The notes: a model not told the origin generated them from the sequence alone. Positions 21,465 to 32,082 are shown, counted from the first letter of the stretch. The stretch: 64,000 nucleotides of DNA from Spirometra erinaceieuropaei (GCA_902702965.1 CACRXP010000314.1:304370-368369); one strand, 5' to 3'. Program-made: numbers and translations.

Positions 21465-22570
21465 TGAATACGGAGACACGATCGCTGGGACAAGAGCTTT
21501 ATTAGCCTGACGTTTCGGATTCCTGCTCGAACCCATCATCAGAGAAAAAGGGATATACGTGTGGTTCATGCGCAAGGGGCTACAGTTTTATAGGATGCAG
21601 TCGCCATGCTACTGCATACCTATGAACATTCACGACTCCCCCCTTCATCAGGGATGATTGCACTTGGCGCGACGAGTGTTTGATGGCCGACATTTGCGTC
21701 GTTAATTGCTGCAATTTCATCACGGATGTTGGATGTTGATGTGATGATTGCTCGACCATCTGATGTACCGACCATGGTGTTGGGAACAGTGTTCACCTGT
21801 GTGCTCCCCGCGTGGCCAATTTCTCCGCCTAGGCGAAATCTCAGCACCGAGTATGGAAGTGGAAGATTATTGCATTTGTTAATGGGCTGGGGGCCAGTAA
21901 ACCATGACTCAAGCAGTTCCCGGCTCACGCGATTGTCACCTCTAGCGATAATTTCGGTCTCGTCGAATTTGAGTGTGTGGCCGGATCTCGTCGAATTAAT
22001 CGCAACTTGAGAGCCGGCGTCATTTCTCCGCAATGCTGCAGCATGTTCGGCCATTCGTGTTCGGAGCTGTCTTCCGGTTTCTCCGACGTAGTTTCTTTGC
22101 TCGCAACTGTACCAGATTAGATAAACGACTCCAGACGTTTCTTGCCCTGGCAGTGGGTCTTTCTGTTTCATTACCTGACGCCTGATGGTTGCCTCTGGTC
22201 TGTGTGCAACTCCAACCCCAAGTGGTGCGAGAAGGCGGCCAACAGCTTCCGAAACGTTATTGACACACGGAAGCGCTCGCCAAAATTTGGTGTTCGTGCG
22301 GTCAGGCCTTTCGTCCTTTTTAAGACCCATCGGAGGTATTGTAGTTCGGCAATGTTGTCTTCCGGCTCACTGCAGTACGTTTCGACGTGCCGATAGAGCG
22401 TCCTACCACAACTGCGTTTGTGGCTGATTGGGTGGTTGCTGTACTTACATGGTATTTGTCGCTTTCCTGAACACTTTGGTCTTTAGTCCACCACAATCTT
22501 TGCGGGCATACGAGGACATCCAGGAAGGCAAGCTGGTTGTTCTCTTCCTCCTCTTCGTCAACCGGTGCAT
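21465..22570 (-). CDS. Penelope-like element PLE-A4: RT C-terminus and intact GIY-YIG nuclease
   Basis: This is the best preserved PLE nuclease in the window, on the minus strand from 22330 to a stop at 21620 (236 codons). Order: NVSEAVGRLLAPLGVGVAHR, KDPLPGQETSGVVYLIW, YSCEQRNYVGETGRQLRTRM with AEH, SQVAINSTRSGHTLKFDETE, RELLESWFTGPQPINKCN, then a C-terminal extension ending PDEGGSRECS. VVY and YVG stand for the GIY and YIG motifs, the arginines of RQLRTR and the glutamate of RELLESW are the expected catalytic positions, and a Cys lies between them. Upstream, RT thumb sequence (NQLAFLDVLVCRKD, KVFRKATNTM) is readable to about 22570 but broken by stops. The start methionine is internal, and the protein is a fragment of a longer RT-EN polyprotein. 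The 3' tail (21465-21620) holds the CTGATGATGGGTTC/CCGAAACG motif. Confidence 0.85.
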
Positions 22571-23440
22571 GCGCAAAAGGGACGAAAGGCCTAACCGCAC
22601 GGACACCAAAGTTTGGCTAGCGCTTCCATATGTCAAGAACGTTTCGGAAGCTGTTGGCCGCCTTCTCGCACCACTTGGGGTTGGAGTTGCACACAGAGCG
22701 GGGGCAACCATCATGCGTAAGTTAATGAAACCGAAAGACCCGCTGCCACGGCAAGGAACGTTTGGAGTCGTTTATCGGATCTGGTGCAGGTGCGGACAAA
22801 GCAACTACGTCGGAGAAACCGGAAGACAGTTCCGAACGAGAATGGTCGAACATGCTGCAGCATTGCGGAGAAACGACGCCAGCTCTCACGTTGCGGTTCA
22901 TTGGACGAGATTCGGCCACACATTCAAATTCGACGAGGCCGAAATTCTCGCTGGGGGTGACAACCGCATGAGCCGGGAGCTGCTTGAATCATGGTTTACT
23001 GGTCCCCAGTCCATTAACAAATGCAATGATCTTCCCCTTCCATATTAGGTGCTGAGACTTCGCCTAGGCGGAGTAATTGGCCACGCGGGGAGCTCACAGG
23101 TGAACACTTTTCTCAACACCAGGGTCGGTGAATCAGATGGTCGAGCAATCAGCACACCAACATCGAACACACGTTATGAAATTGCAGCAATTGCGTAAAT
23201 ATCGGCCATCACGCCACGTGCAACGCTCCCCAATGAAGGGGAGGGGGAGCCGTAAATATTCATAGGTATGCGGTAGCATGGATACTTCATTCTATAAATA
23301 CTGCAGCCCCTTATGCATGAACCACCCTTAGCTGTTTTTACCTCTGATGATGGTTTCGAGCAGGAATACGAAACTTCAGGCTCATAAAACTCCTGTCCCA
23401 GCGATCGTGTCTCCTTATTTAAGATTGCTTCCGGGGCTCG
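22545..23440 (+). pseudogene. Penelope-like element PLE-A5, head-to-head with PLE-A4
   Basis: Starts at FVNRCMRKRDERPNRTDTK, immediately beside the 5' end of the minus-strand PLE-A4. The nuclease frame runs NVSEAVGRLLAPLGVGVAHR, KDPLPRQGTFGVVYRIW, CGQSNYVGETGRQFRTRM, FKFDEAEILAGGDNR and RELLESWFTGPQSINKCN to a premature TAG at 23046-23048, where other copies read Ser (TCG). Further C-terminal sequence continues past the stop. The 3' tail at about 23290-23430 has CTATAAATACTGCAG, CTGATGATGGTTTC...TACGAAAC and CGATCGTGTCTCC. Confidence 0.85.
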
Positions 23441-23799
23441 TCTCTTCGCTTCTATAGGCAATCTGGTGGTCAGCCTGATCAGCGACCGGATTCTCATTGT
23501 CGGGATATTTAATGTGCAACTACGGCTGTACTCTTATTAACCTCATACCTGCAGCATTTCTGCGACGGATGCATGCATTTACTTTCCAGCCATTTCTCTA
23601 CCTAGTGTGGTAACAGCGGACGTCCTTTTCGACCCGTGGGTTTTTGCACCCGGGAAGTCGATCAGGGTTCATTTTCTGTCCTCGGGTCTAAGCAGCTAAT
23701 TGCGTTCTCCGTTATCATGTGATTTCCGCTAGCCTACAGGTCACCCGGCCTAGACCGAAAGTCACGTGCGTCACAGAGGGCAACTGTCACCGCTGACCT
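23441..23799. other. Unassigned stretch
   Basis: Nothing recognised. The end may be an extension of repeat R2. Confidence 0.35.
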
Positions 23800-23965
23800 T
23801 TGACCTGTCACACCTCGCGGGAGCGATCTGGTCACTGTTCACACTGGTGGCTGACTGGTGTTAGCCGGGCTAGCGCAGCCATCAGACATGTGCTTTCAGA
23901 CAGCTAATCGGCCCGACACGGGCATTCTGCAACCGCCTCGGACATGAGCAGTGAGCATGTCAGTA
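23800..23965 (+). repeat. Dispersed repeat R2, copy 2
   Basis: Matches 12940-13110 (see that entry). Confidence 0.6.
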
Positions 23966-24339
23966 GGCGTCCTGTGATCGCGCGTGATCGCCTGGGGTGC
24001 GGGGAGCCGTTCTTGTGCAGTACAACCAATTGAAGGTTCCATCACCGGTACCCTAATCTGCGCAGGGGCAAAACCAGAATTCTAAGTGGCTGGTCTCAAT
24101 GACCATAACAGGAACATTTGAGGCAGCTCAAGTCGTGGACATGCCTTAACAACTACGGTAATCGGATCAACTTCTGGGTAGTATAAGATGAAAGGCACCG
24201 GCGGTCTGTATTCTCATGTTCGCGAAGGTGAGAATTCCACGGTGGCAACCGGGGAAACCGCAATTGCTCACCGGAACAGACTTGACCTGTTGCTAGTGTC
24301 TCGAAGAACATGGCAGGTTCTCCATTCTGGAAGCATTTA
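23966..24339. other. Unassigned stretch
   Basis: Nothing recognised. Confidence 0.35.
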
Positions 24340-25029
24340 ATGCCGAAAATCGACCGGAATTGTAAATGACTGGAGCGAGCTAGTCAGCCTTGGGCCGTAC
24401 ACTTTTTTTCTTCTTTCTATGCCTCAGCCTTTTGGTAGATATTTGTGAGGCTTAGCGGCCGCTGGCGTTGCGCGTCGACAGTTCGATGAAGGATGCCGAT
24501 AACTCTGCCTCCCTTTCTGGTGAGTTCGTCAGGTGGCCGTGTCTGCTGGGACTTCTTAATTTCAGTGTGATCATCTTATCCCGGCCTTTGTGTATGTACT
24601 TGGGCAGGAAGATCTGGATGTCTGTTGATAGAACTGGCATATAAATGCCGTGCGTCAATTGTGAGCCGTTCTGTTTTCGAGGTGCCTCAGCCTAAAACTG
24701 TTGCTGATTGAGGGTCAAAATTGTGGCCAGCTTCTCTACTATCAGTTGAAACCTAGCTTCCGAGTTGCCAGCTTGTGCTCGTGTAGGCGGGTCTGCAACT
24801 TCCGCACCGCTTCTCCGACGTAGTTGCAGCTCCAATCATTGCAAAACAGTAGGTAGACAACTATATGACTTTGCTTCATACGACGACGAGTTGTTGCTGG
24901 GATTCGATGGACTATGCCTTCTCAGAGTGGTTGCAGCCATCGAGAAACCGCCTCGGAAACCCCGTTTATGTAGGAAACGGCTCTCCAGACATAAGGCCGT
25001 TGCTTTTTTAGCCGTCATCTGTTCATTCG
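24340..25029 (-). pseudogene. Penelope-like element PLE-B2, GIY-YIG end
   Basis: Minus strand. From about 24990 it reads AVSYINGVSEAVSRWLQPL (the PLE linker), HRIPATTRRRM, VVYLLFCNDWSCNYVGEAVR and KLQTRLHEHKLATRKLGFN, then stops. The GIY motif is VVY and the YIG motif is YVG. The 3' tail (24340-24665) is an inverted match to 25375-25700. Several stops and a frame change make it non-functional. The distance to PLE-B3 is nil: the two copies point away from each other. Confidence 0.8.
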
Positions 25030-25720
25030 ATGCTTGCTTTGATTGATAAAATAGCTTGGGTATCCATTCACCCAAGAGAAGCCGCGAAGATATTATCGTT
25101 CAAGTCTGTGGTTTGCAGACGTCCAGCTGCACACCGACGTATAAGGATATCGAGAAAGGGAAATTGGTTGTTTATTTCAGCTCCCATACTGAATTGGATA
25201 TTCGACCCCAGTCAGGACTGATTGCTAAAGTGGTTCTCCAAGAGATAGAGCACTTGGTTTGCATCAAGTATCAATCAAAGTTCTGAACTCGTCACATCGA
25301 TGACTCTTTCGTCATTGTCAAAATATCTGACATTGGGCATCTCAAGGAATTACTGAACTCGATTAGGCGAGGCACCTCAAAAGCAGAACGGCTCACACTT
25401 GAGGCACGGTATTCAGATGCCAGTTTTGTCAACAGGCATCCACACCTTCCTGCGTCATTTCGTGCATGAAGACCAGGATAAGATGGTCACGGCCACATGA
25501 CGAACTCATCCGGGAGGGAGGCAGAGTTATCGGCATCCTTCATCGAACTGACGGTGCACAAAGCCACTGGCCGTCAAACCTCAAACATCTACCAAAAGGC
25601 TGTGGCATCGAAGGAGGAAAAAAATAGATCAGCCCGGAGTCGACTAGGTCGACCAGTACTTTAAAATTCTGATCACTTTTCGTCATTAAATGCTATGAAA
25701 ATGAATGGCGGACCAAGCTG
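25030..25720 (+). pseudogene. Penelope-like element PLE-B3: RT palm joined to nuclease C-terminus
   Basis: The plus strand reads QSGLIAKVVLQEIEHLVCIK followed after a stop by TRHIDDSFVIVKISDIGHL, which is RT motif 5 with the catalytic DD kept (usual form YVDDTFVIVK). At about 25370 the sequence jumps from NSIRRG to TSKAERLTLEARYSDASFVN and RHPHLPASF, the very C-terminus of the nuclease, so the thumb and the GIY-YIG core are deleted. The tail to 25720 matches that of PLE-B2 in inverted orientation. Confidence 0.82.
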
Positions 25721-26605
25721 TTCGAAACAGGACAGATCTGCTCCAGTGAGCGGGTGGTTGTGCGCAAAAGCCTGAGAGAGTGAGAGCAGTCGACGCGTGG
25801 CCAACTTCGCCCGCGTTTCCCGACAGAGGTGGCCGGCACACGAGCGGCAGTGTCACGTTAGGGCCGATCCGTGTCAGTCAGCTTAGATGACGGGGTCGGT
25901 TACAGAGTGCCTACGCGTCTGTGGTTGGTTGTACTCAAGGCCGAATGCGCGCGTCTTTCCACCCCCTGAAAGCCGCGATCACGTGATTCCTATCGCGGCG
26001 CATGTGCCGGCGGCTGAAGTTTTGGTGCGCCACTCGTCAACCAGTGTGCCCCAGAGGGACCTGTGCACACTTTAACAGCTGACAACCGCGGTCTGTCATG
26101 TGAGGCATTTAGGCAGTCTTTGAAGGTGAACAGTTTTATCGTCAGCAACACTACTGTTGTGATATAATACCCTACCTTGGTGGGGTCTTACCAAACAGGC
26201 GGATTGGACCAGGGGGTTGCATAGAATCCCATTTTCGTTCACCGGAACTCGCGCTTCCAGACCCTTTTATTGGGATGCCTAACAGCTACTGCCCACGCTG
26301 CAAAATCGGCATCCGTCACTGAACAGAGAGTAGTCGCCAGACAAAAACGCACTCAGTTATCAAGCGAAGTGTTTTCAACCCAGTTGCCTCGCGTTATCAA
26401 CAGGGTCTGGGCCAGAAGAGGCAACAATCCGAACCCGGGCACAACGAAACAACCAATGCATGGACTTCGGTAGTTTCTTACCTTTGCATCAAAAACGAAA
26501 CCCAGTCCGCTGTTTGGTGCAAATATTTGTTCGACCAACAGCATAGATGAGGAGCTCAGAAAGATCCAGCTCTTGTTTCGCGAAAAAGGACATCTTGACA
26601 GGTTT
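25721..26605. other. Unassigned stretch
   Basis: CpG-containing, GC-rich to about 26100, then ordinary. Frames of 62-67 codons have no recognisable features. Confidence 0.35.
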
Positions 26606-26607
26606 AT

Positions 26608-27043
26608 TGCAGAGCATGGCCAGATCGCAGTTGGTAGCCAGGAATGGGGAAGCGGACGGCGGCCTTAACTCTAATCCTAACCTTAACCCTAACCCTAACC
26701 TTAAACGTTAACAACTAACCCCAACGCCCTAACCCTAACCGAAATCGTAATCGTAGCCGTAGCCCTTAGACGTAATCGTTACTGAAATACTCAACGGTAA
26801 TACTCTAACCTAATCGTACTCTCAAACCCTAACCGTAACCGGAAAACCTAAGCCTAAAGGCATAACCCTAATCCGAAAATCGGAAACCATTAACCGGTAA
26901 CCCAATCCTAACCTCAAACGTAAAACGGAAGCCATATGGGTCAGATGGGATTATGGGACCCCACAAAATAGCCCCAGTAAACAAACCTCCCACCACCTGT
27001 AATACGGGGCCTGGCTACCAACTGCGATCTAGCCCAGAGCATA
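26608..27043. repeat. Short inverted repeat enclosing telomere-like satellite
   Basis: The left arm GAGCATGGCCAGATCGCAGT and the next 12 bases (26609-26640) are repeated in reverse complement at about 27013-27043 (CCTGGCTACCAACTGCGATC...), with only two or three differences over about 31 bases. Between them lie the degenerate CCCTAA repeats and about 80 bases of unique sequence. Confidence 0.8.
26664..26935 (+). repeat. Degenerate telomere-like (CCCTAA)n satellite
   Basis: Begins with near-perfect CCTAACCTTAACCCTAACC and decays into related hexamers (CGTAAT, CGTAAC, CCGTAA). TTAGGG is the flatworm telomere repeat, so this reads as interstitial telomeric sequence that has diverged, or as a derived satellite. 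There is no gene in it. Confidence 0.85.
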
Positions 27044-27198
27044 TTGTCGTAAGACCAGAAAAGCCTACCACATTGACTGAGTAAAATAAAATTTTGCCCC
27101 TCAAAGCCCCTTTTCAAGGCGACGCCTCGATTCAACTGTTTCGTGGATCTGCCCAGTAGCGAGGGTTCGAAAATTATTTTCTTCTAAACCTTCTTTAC

Positions 27199-27583
27199 AT
27201 GGAGGATAGGTTGCCATCTCAGACCACCTCACTGTGCATCCGTTGCTTCACTGGCTCCTATGAAGCCGGTTATATTGGTCGCACAAGTCGACGTCTATCC
27301 AGAAGAACATGGGAACGCCTCCTCGCGTGGTTGGAAAAGGGTGAAACTAAGAACATAAACAGCGCCATTCTCGCACATGCTGTTTATTCAGGGCATCGCG
27401 TGGAAACCAGAGAAGTTTGATTTATGATTTATAAGGCCCCGTCGAACTACCCTAAGCTGCTGGGCCAGCTTCTATTTGTAACAGCAGATACGGCCGCAAT
27501 CAGATTACGAAAGCTGACCTTGTGTGCGCAGAAGAACCTTGTTCAGGTCCCACGATTACCGTGGCCAAAGGCCGACTAACTAC
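27199..27583 (+). pseudogene. Penelope-like element PLE-D0, GIY-YIG nuclease end
   Basis: The frame begins near 27199. CIRCFTGSYEAGYIGRTSRR contains the YIG motif (Y-I-G) with the upstream Cys pair. It continues with LSRRTWERLLAWLEKGETKN, SAILAHAVYSGHRV and, after a stop at 27418-27420, FMIYKAPSNYPKLLGQLL, TADTAAIRLRKLTLCAQKNL, ending in TAA at about 27577. The His of SGH and the RxxW/E spacing fit PLE nucleases. It belongs to a third nuclease type, distinct from PLE-A and PLE-B. No RT precedes it. Confidence 0.8.
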
Positions 27584-28699
27584 ATGAAACTATCCGCACC
27601 TTTCCGCTCACACACTGCCTGTGTTTTTAAAACGAACCTTAATAGATTCTTCTAACCACCGAAAAATTTGGCTGTACCTGACAGTTCGACCGTTGTTTCA
27701 GTTTCAGTTGCCGACGATGTCCACCGTGTGCTCCACACCAAGGTGCCGCGACTTAGTTTATAGTGAGTGTAGACATGCGCACCATCTACCGCACTCTCTC
27801 CTCCTTCCCCACCTGGCCGCAGTGTCAAGACAAAGTTAGGAAGATCGGAGGCGGGGGAGGGCACAGGTGGATGGCTCGGTCGAGCCCGCACCTGTACCTA
27901 GTTCATATATAATTGTACTGGTCTGATGAGGATTCATCGAAAGCAAACATATGCTCGCCAACTAGTCTTTCGAGTATTTTTATTGGAACTTTCGCAACTC
28001 TAAAACCAAAGAATATCTGTAGATTCCAGTACATTTTATAAATAAAATGTGCTTCATTAAAAATTGAAAGTATAGCTACTCTATATTTGACTGCACTCTT
28101 GGATCACCTTCCAGATCTCATCCAGGATCGGCGTTCCGTAGTAGTCGGCATAACCTACTCTATTAGGATCCAAAAATTGTGGAGGGCTCTCTGATATTCC
28201 GCCGTACAAGAAAGAAAAAGTTCGATAAATCTTACCATACCGGAGAGTGTGAAATTCTTCCAGTGGCCCCCGGTTCTTCCTGTCACGCATTGTTTTTATG
28301 CAAGATTGCGTTTTTTTCATTGAATTTGGTATACGTGGGACGTCTTCTTTTGACTTGTATCGTCAAAAGACGGATCAAACGCTACATCTGCAAGCCGTTT
28401 GTAATGTGGAATCTCGAACCAGCTACATAAGCCGCAGGACTTCCGAGACGAAAGGGCGCAGAACTTGTTAGCTGTTTAAGTCCAGAGATGCTTACACGGG
28501 CCAGTATACGAGTACGACAATCAGTCCGAGAAAGCAAAGCGGGAGCTGCGAACTCGAAGGAGCGTGACGATGTGAGGCAACTGGTCATTACCGCTGTTTT
28601 GGGTAAGCCCCGCGCAATTTATTAATATTAAGTTGCTACTAACGTTGTTTAGGTAGGCTGGTATAGTTCGGTTTCTGCCTCATTGCTGATTACTACTGA
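27584..28699. other. Mostly unassigned; R3 repeat at 27760-27895
   Basis: 27760-27895 shares GCACCATCTACCGCACTC and AAGATCGGAGGCGGG with the reverse of 34725-34840 and with 21165-21190. The rest, including minus-strand frames at 28081-28320 and 28382-28588, is not recognised. Confidence 0.4.
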
Positions 28700-29045
28700 C
28701 CCTACCCAAATAAACCCGTCTTCTATCGTTTACGCATGAGAGGTAACTGTTGGGGATCAGCAAGCAGTTCGATCACAGTTATTCCTACACCAGCAGCTTT
28801 ATGTGTACGCAACACCTTCCGCCTGCCTGCCATAGTAGACAGCCAGCCAGTGTAGGTCGTATTGTCTCTCGTAGTGTCTACCAAAGACGTCCTTGGTCTT
28901 ACGACAATCTTGAACCGGAAATACAAACATGGCGCAGTTGGTCCACCACTGGGGTCTACCAGATGGGTCATAAGCACTCCATCGAACCGAAGTTCATCAG
29001 TGCCTCGCCACCTGCCATTCTCTGTCGCTGCGGACCGGGTGATTG
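28700..29045 (-). other. Unrecognised minus-strand open frame continuous with PLE-D1
   Basis: A 145-codon frame (29160-28723) enters from the wrong frame of PLE-D1 and continues for about 100 codons (ENGRWRGTDELRFDGV ... HKAAGVGITVIELLAD) with no family I can name. The start of the frame is a shadow of the PLE, so the upstream methionine is meaningless. It may be part of another repeat joined to the PLE. Confidence 0.3.
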
Positions 29046-30030
29046 ATCTCGTAATCAAGAATACCGTGAGCAGAAGTTTCTTTGCGGCAAATTGCTGTGA
29101 TAAATGTCCCATCAGTCTTTTGCTGTACGAGGATGTCAAGAAAATGGGGTCTGTTGTCAACTTCTTTTGCGAACGTAAAGGCTATTCCTGGTAGCGTCGA
29201 GTTAATAACGCGGTGGAGTGTTTCAAAATGATACATTTTTACGATAACGAACGTGTCATAAACACAGCATACCCATAATTTGGAGTCAAATAATGGTAAG
29301 GCTGTCGCCTCTGATTTTTGCATCGAACCTCATCTAGGAAGCAATAAACTTGTTACCCTATAGGAGTTCTCCTTAGCTGTTGACAGTATTCTTGTAAGAA
29401 TGGAAAATTGGTTTCCAGACAGAGATCCAAGAGTTAAAGTTAAGCAGATGTTGGAACATCTATGCCATTGGACTTTAGTCATTCTTCTGCGTATTGCCTT
29501 CCCAACTCAAATGGTATGGACGCAGCGAGAGAGAGAGAGGGAGAGAGAGCGAGTCAACATTGGGGGATACCATTATTTCGTCTGCAGCAATGATGAGTCC
29601 TTGTAATTCATTCATAAATGCAATATAATTCTCAATTGATGTAGCATAATCCCTTGTCAATGGATGGAGTTCGTAGAATAGTCACTTATAGATCTTGTAA
29701 TTGGATGTACCGGTTAGCGATACTATATGTTGCAGTGGTACTTCAAATTTGTGCACCGTGGACAGCCCAAAGATTTTAGCTATAATTGGCTCAGATTGTC
29801 GCAGTGATTTGCAATATCTCTTGACATTTTTGTCTTCCCTCTAAGACGCTTAAGTACCCTTTTAGCGGCTGAATTCTGTGCCACAGTAGGGTCTACGTTA
29901 AGAAGTTTATAGGTTAATTTGTCTTCTAACAATGACAGCATATTTTCATTGTAATCTTCTTTGTTCACTATGACAGTTGAGCCTCCTTTGTAATTCATGC
30001 GTGTGAATTGGAAACTGGGCATCCTAAGAA
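29046..30030 (-). pseudogene. Penelope-like element PLE-D1: N-terminal region and RT palm
   Basis: Read from 30030 leftwards, the minus strand has GGSTVIVNKEDYNENMLSLL (the PLE motif around DKG..xV), then IAKIFGLSTVHKFEVPLQHI and SLTGTSNY (the PK..GLPKIHK...LRPIVS motif). YIAFMNELQGLIIAADEIMVS follows, then LDLCLETNFPFLQEYCQQL, then YDTFVIVKMYHFETLHRVIN (motif 5, with VDD changed to a VYD-like sequence), and HFLDILVQQKTDGTFITAIC. Frameshifts, stops and a (GA)n run at 29527-29553 interrupt it. No nuclease is attached at its 3' end. Confidence 0.82.
29527..29553 (+). repeat. (GA)n microsatellite inside PLE-D1
   Basis: AGAGAGAGAGGGAGAGAGAG-type run, about 27 bases. Confidence 0.85.
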
Positions 30031-30039
30031 GCATGATTT

Positions 30040-30457
30040 TAAAGGCAAAGGAGGCTCAACTGTCATATTGAACAAAGAAGACTACAATGCAAATATGCTA
30101 TCATTGTTAGAAGACAAATTAACCTATTAACCTCTTAACGCACACCCTACTATAGGGAAGAATTCAGCTATAAAAAGGGTAGTTAAGCGTCTTACAGAAA
30201 GATACAAATATCAGGAGATATTGCCAAATCCCTGCGACAATCTGAACCAAATATAGCCAAGATCTATGGACTGTCTAAGGTACACAAACCTGAAGTACCA
30301 CTGCACCCGATAATATCGTTAATCGGTACGTCCAATTACAAGATTTCTAATTGATCATGAAGCATCATTCGAAGATTCCATTGCATTTCTGAATGAATTT
30401 GGAGGGCGCGTTATTTCTGCGGGTGAAATAATGGTATCCTTCGAGGTGGACTCTCTG
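30040..30457 (+). pseudogene. Penelope-like element PLE-D2, head-to-head with PLE-D1
   Basis: The plus strand repeats PLE-D1 in inverted orientation: GGSTVILNKEDYNANMLSLL, then a decayed KIYGLSKVHKPEVPLHPII, FLNEFGGRVISAGEIMVSFE, VDSL. The two arms are close in sequence next to the centre (about 30015), with a spacer of roughly 40 bases. The copy ends at 30457, where an LTR-like repeat begins in the middle of the RT. Confidence 0.82.
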
Positions 30458-30895
30458 TAGTGTCCAGCCATCATAACCGGTCTGACGTCATTGTTCAAGA
30501 CCTCGCTGCCTCAAGGTCATTCGTCCCTTGCAGCGAACTGTCCCAGACGATCTGACCTGAAGCCACTCGACCGACTACAGCTCGGACACAATTGCGTCCA
30601 CACAGCGTCGCAGCTGCCCATGCGGCCACTTGAACGCACCCCACCCCCTGCAACCACAACCTAAGACACTGGGACATCACCCCTCGGCAAATGCTACACG
30701 CGCTGACTGGACACCACTTGAACTTGGTCCACGAACCTACAAACATGAACTTGGCCCATGAACCAACTCAGGCCTGACTGGACGCAGCCAACGCCAGTCC
30801 TGGCTTCGCCAGTAGCCACCGCCGCCTGAGAGGACAACTCTGGGTTCTGTGAACAATAAAACCCTCATCCTGGTCCCTTTTACCGTTTCTCCTTA
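30458..30895 (+). repeat. LTR-like dispersed repeat, copy 2, inserted in PLE-D2
   Basis: Begins TGTAGTGTCCAGCCATCATA directly after the PLE frame and carries CAATAAA at 30854-30860, followed by about 35 bases. Matches the reverse of 3105-3520. The TG start and the late AATAAA are LTR-like. The matching 3' boundary is less clear because the two copies diverge after about 30895. Confidence 0.6.
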
Positions 30896-31504
30896 CAACT
30901 TGGGATCTGACCCGACGATGGTAACGCAGACTGCACTTACTCTCGCCGCATAACCGCTACATCTCCATTCACGTCCATGCCACTAGAGTTGGCAAGGCAA
31001 TACGCAGAAAAACTACTACAGTTCAGTGGCCTAGATGTTCCAACATCTGCTTAGCTTGAACTCCTGGATCTTTGTCTGGAAAGGAGCTCGTCGTTCTAAC
31101 AATAATACTGTCGACAGCGTACAATACTCGGATCAGTTTGGGCAGAGCAAATATTTCAGGTGAACACACGGAACTGGGAGCCGACGCTCGCGGAACACCG
31201 GGAGGTGGCGACCCAGAGTCACGTGACCAACGTCGAACACTGCCTTACCGAGGCTGAAGACTACTTACGCAAAACAGGAAGGGGGAGGTTAAAATTAGTC
31301 AGCGCAAAACTGGCAGGTCAGAGTTCGTGCTTCCAGCACGGCTATAATACGAGCAGATGTCATGACCGAATAGATAAAAAACCAACAGGAACAGCAACCG
31401 TGCTACTCTGATGACGAAAACGAGGAAGTTTCTGAAACTTCAGTACGAATGCAGTTTGCTACATGAACTCCCCGCCTCTCCATTTTCGCCTCATTCGGAA
31501 GATG
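30896..31504. other. Unassigned stretch beside the LTR-like repeat
   Basis: If the repeat is a 5' LTR, the leader and gag would lie here. CGATGGTAACGCAGACTG at about 30917 could be a primer-binding site, but no gag-like protein is recognised in frames up to 83 codons. Confidence 0.3.
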
Positions 31505-31690
31505 ACAAACGCGATATGCCATTGTATATGCCCGATCACAACCGACAGGACAACGAGCCCGTGGCTGAACGATTAGGACGTTGGATTTCTAACCAACAGA
31601 CTGTGGGACCGAGCCTCGGGGTTTAAAAATCTGGGTCTGGGTATGGCTGACTGAAACGGCCATTCAATTCTCGGCAGAAACCCAACAGGC
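31505..31690 (+). repeat. Diverged copy of the tRNA-derived SINE
   Basis: CCATTGTATATGCCCGATCA, AACGAGCCCGTGGCTGAACG, GGATTTCTAACCAACAG, GACCGAGCCTCGGGG and GGGTATGGCTGACTGAAACG follow the SINE head in order. The body is cut short. Confidence 0.6.
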
Positions 31691-32082
31691 GGCAATCTAC
31701 TCGCAAAGAGGGAACAAGAGAAATCCTCCCGTTTGTCGATATAGGTTTGCAAGGCGAGTTGCGGTAAACCTCGCAACCAGCGCCGACAGAAAAGATCCAA
31801 CGCCGAGATCCCCCTCAATTGTGGAAGCTAACATCCTGCGGTTCACAAAAGAGCCCGTGTTCGGACTCTCTTTCGGTATTGTAGCATCTGCGTAAGGAAT
31901 AATTAGCTTACTTATATCGATCACTCCGACTCAACGGATAGCCAACAAACTTTGTGAAAAATGGTCTCCGGCCCGTTTTCGAATGAAGAACTGGTGGTGT
32001 CGAATTTATGAAGCAAACGCCTGGAAATCAAACCGGTTTAGCATCTGTGTCGTCCACAAGCCAATGTTCTCCACTTTTACGT
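31691..32082. other. Unassigned stretch
   Basis: Nothing recognised. Confidence 0.35.

Noticed and set aside
22428..22545. Methionine start of a PLE-A5 protein
   Set aside because: The first 40 codons lie in antisense PLE-A4 RT sequence; the PLE-A5 frame proper begins at about 22545.
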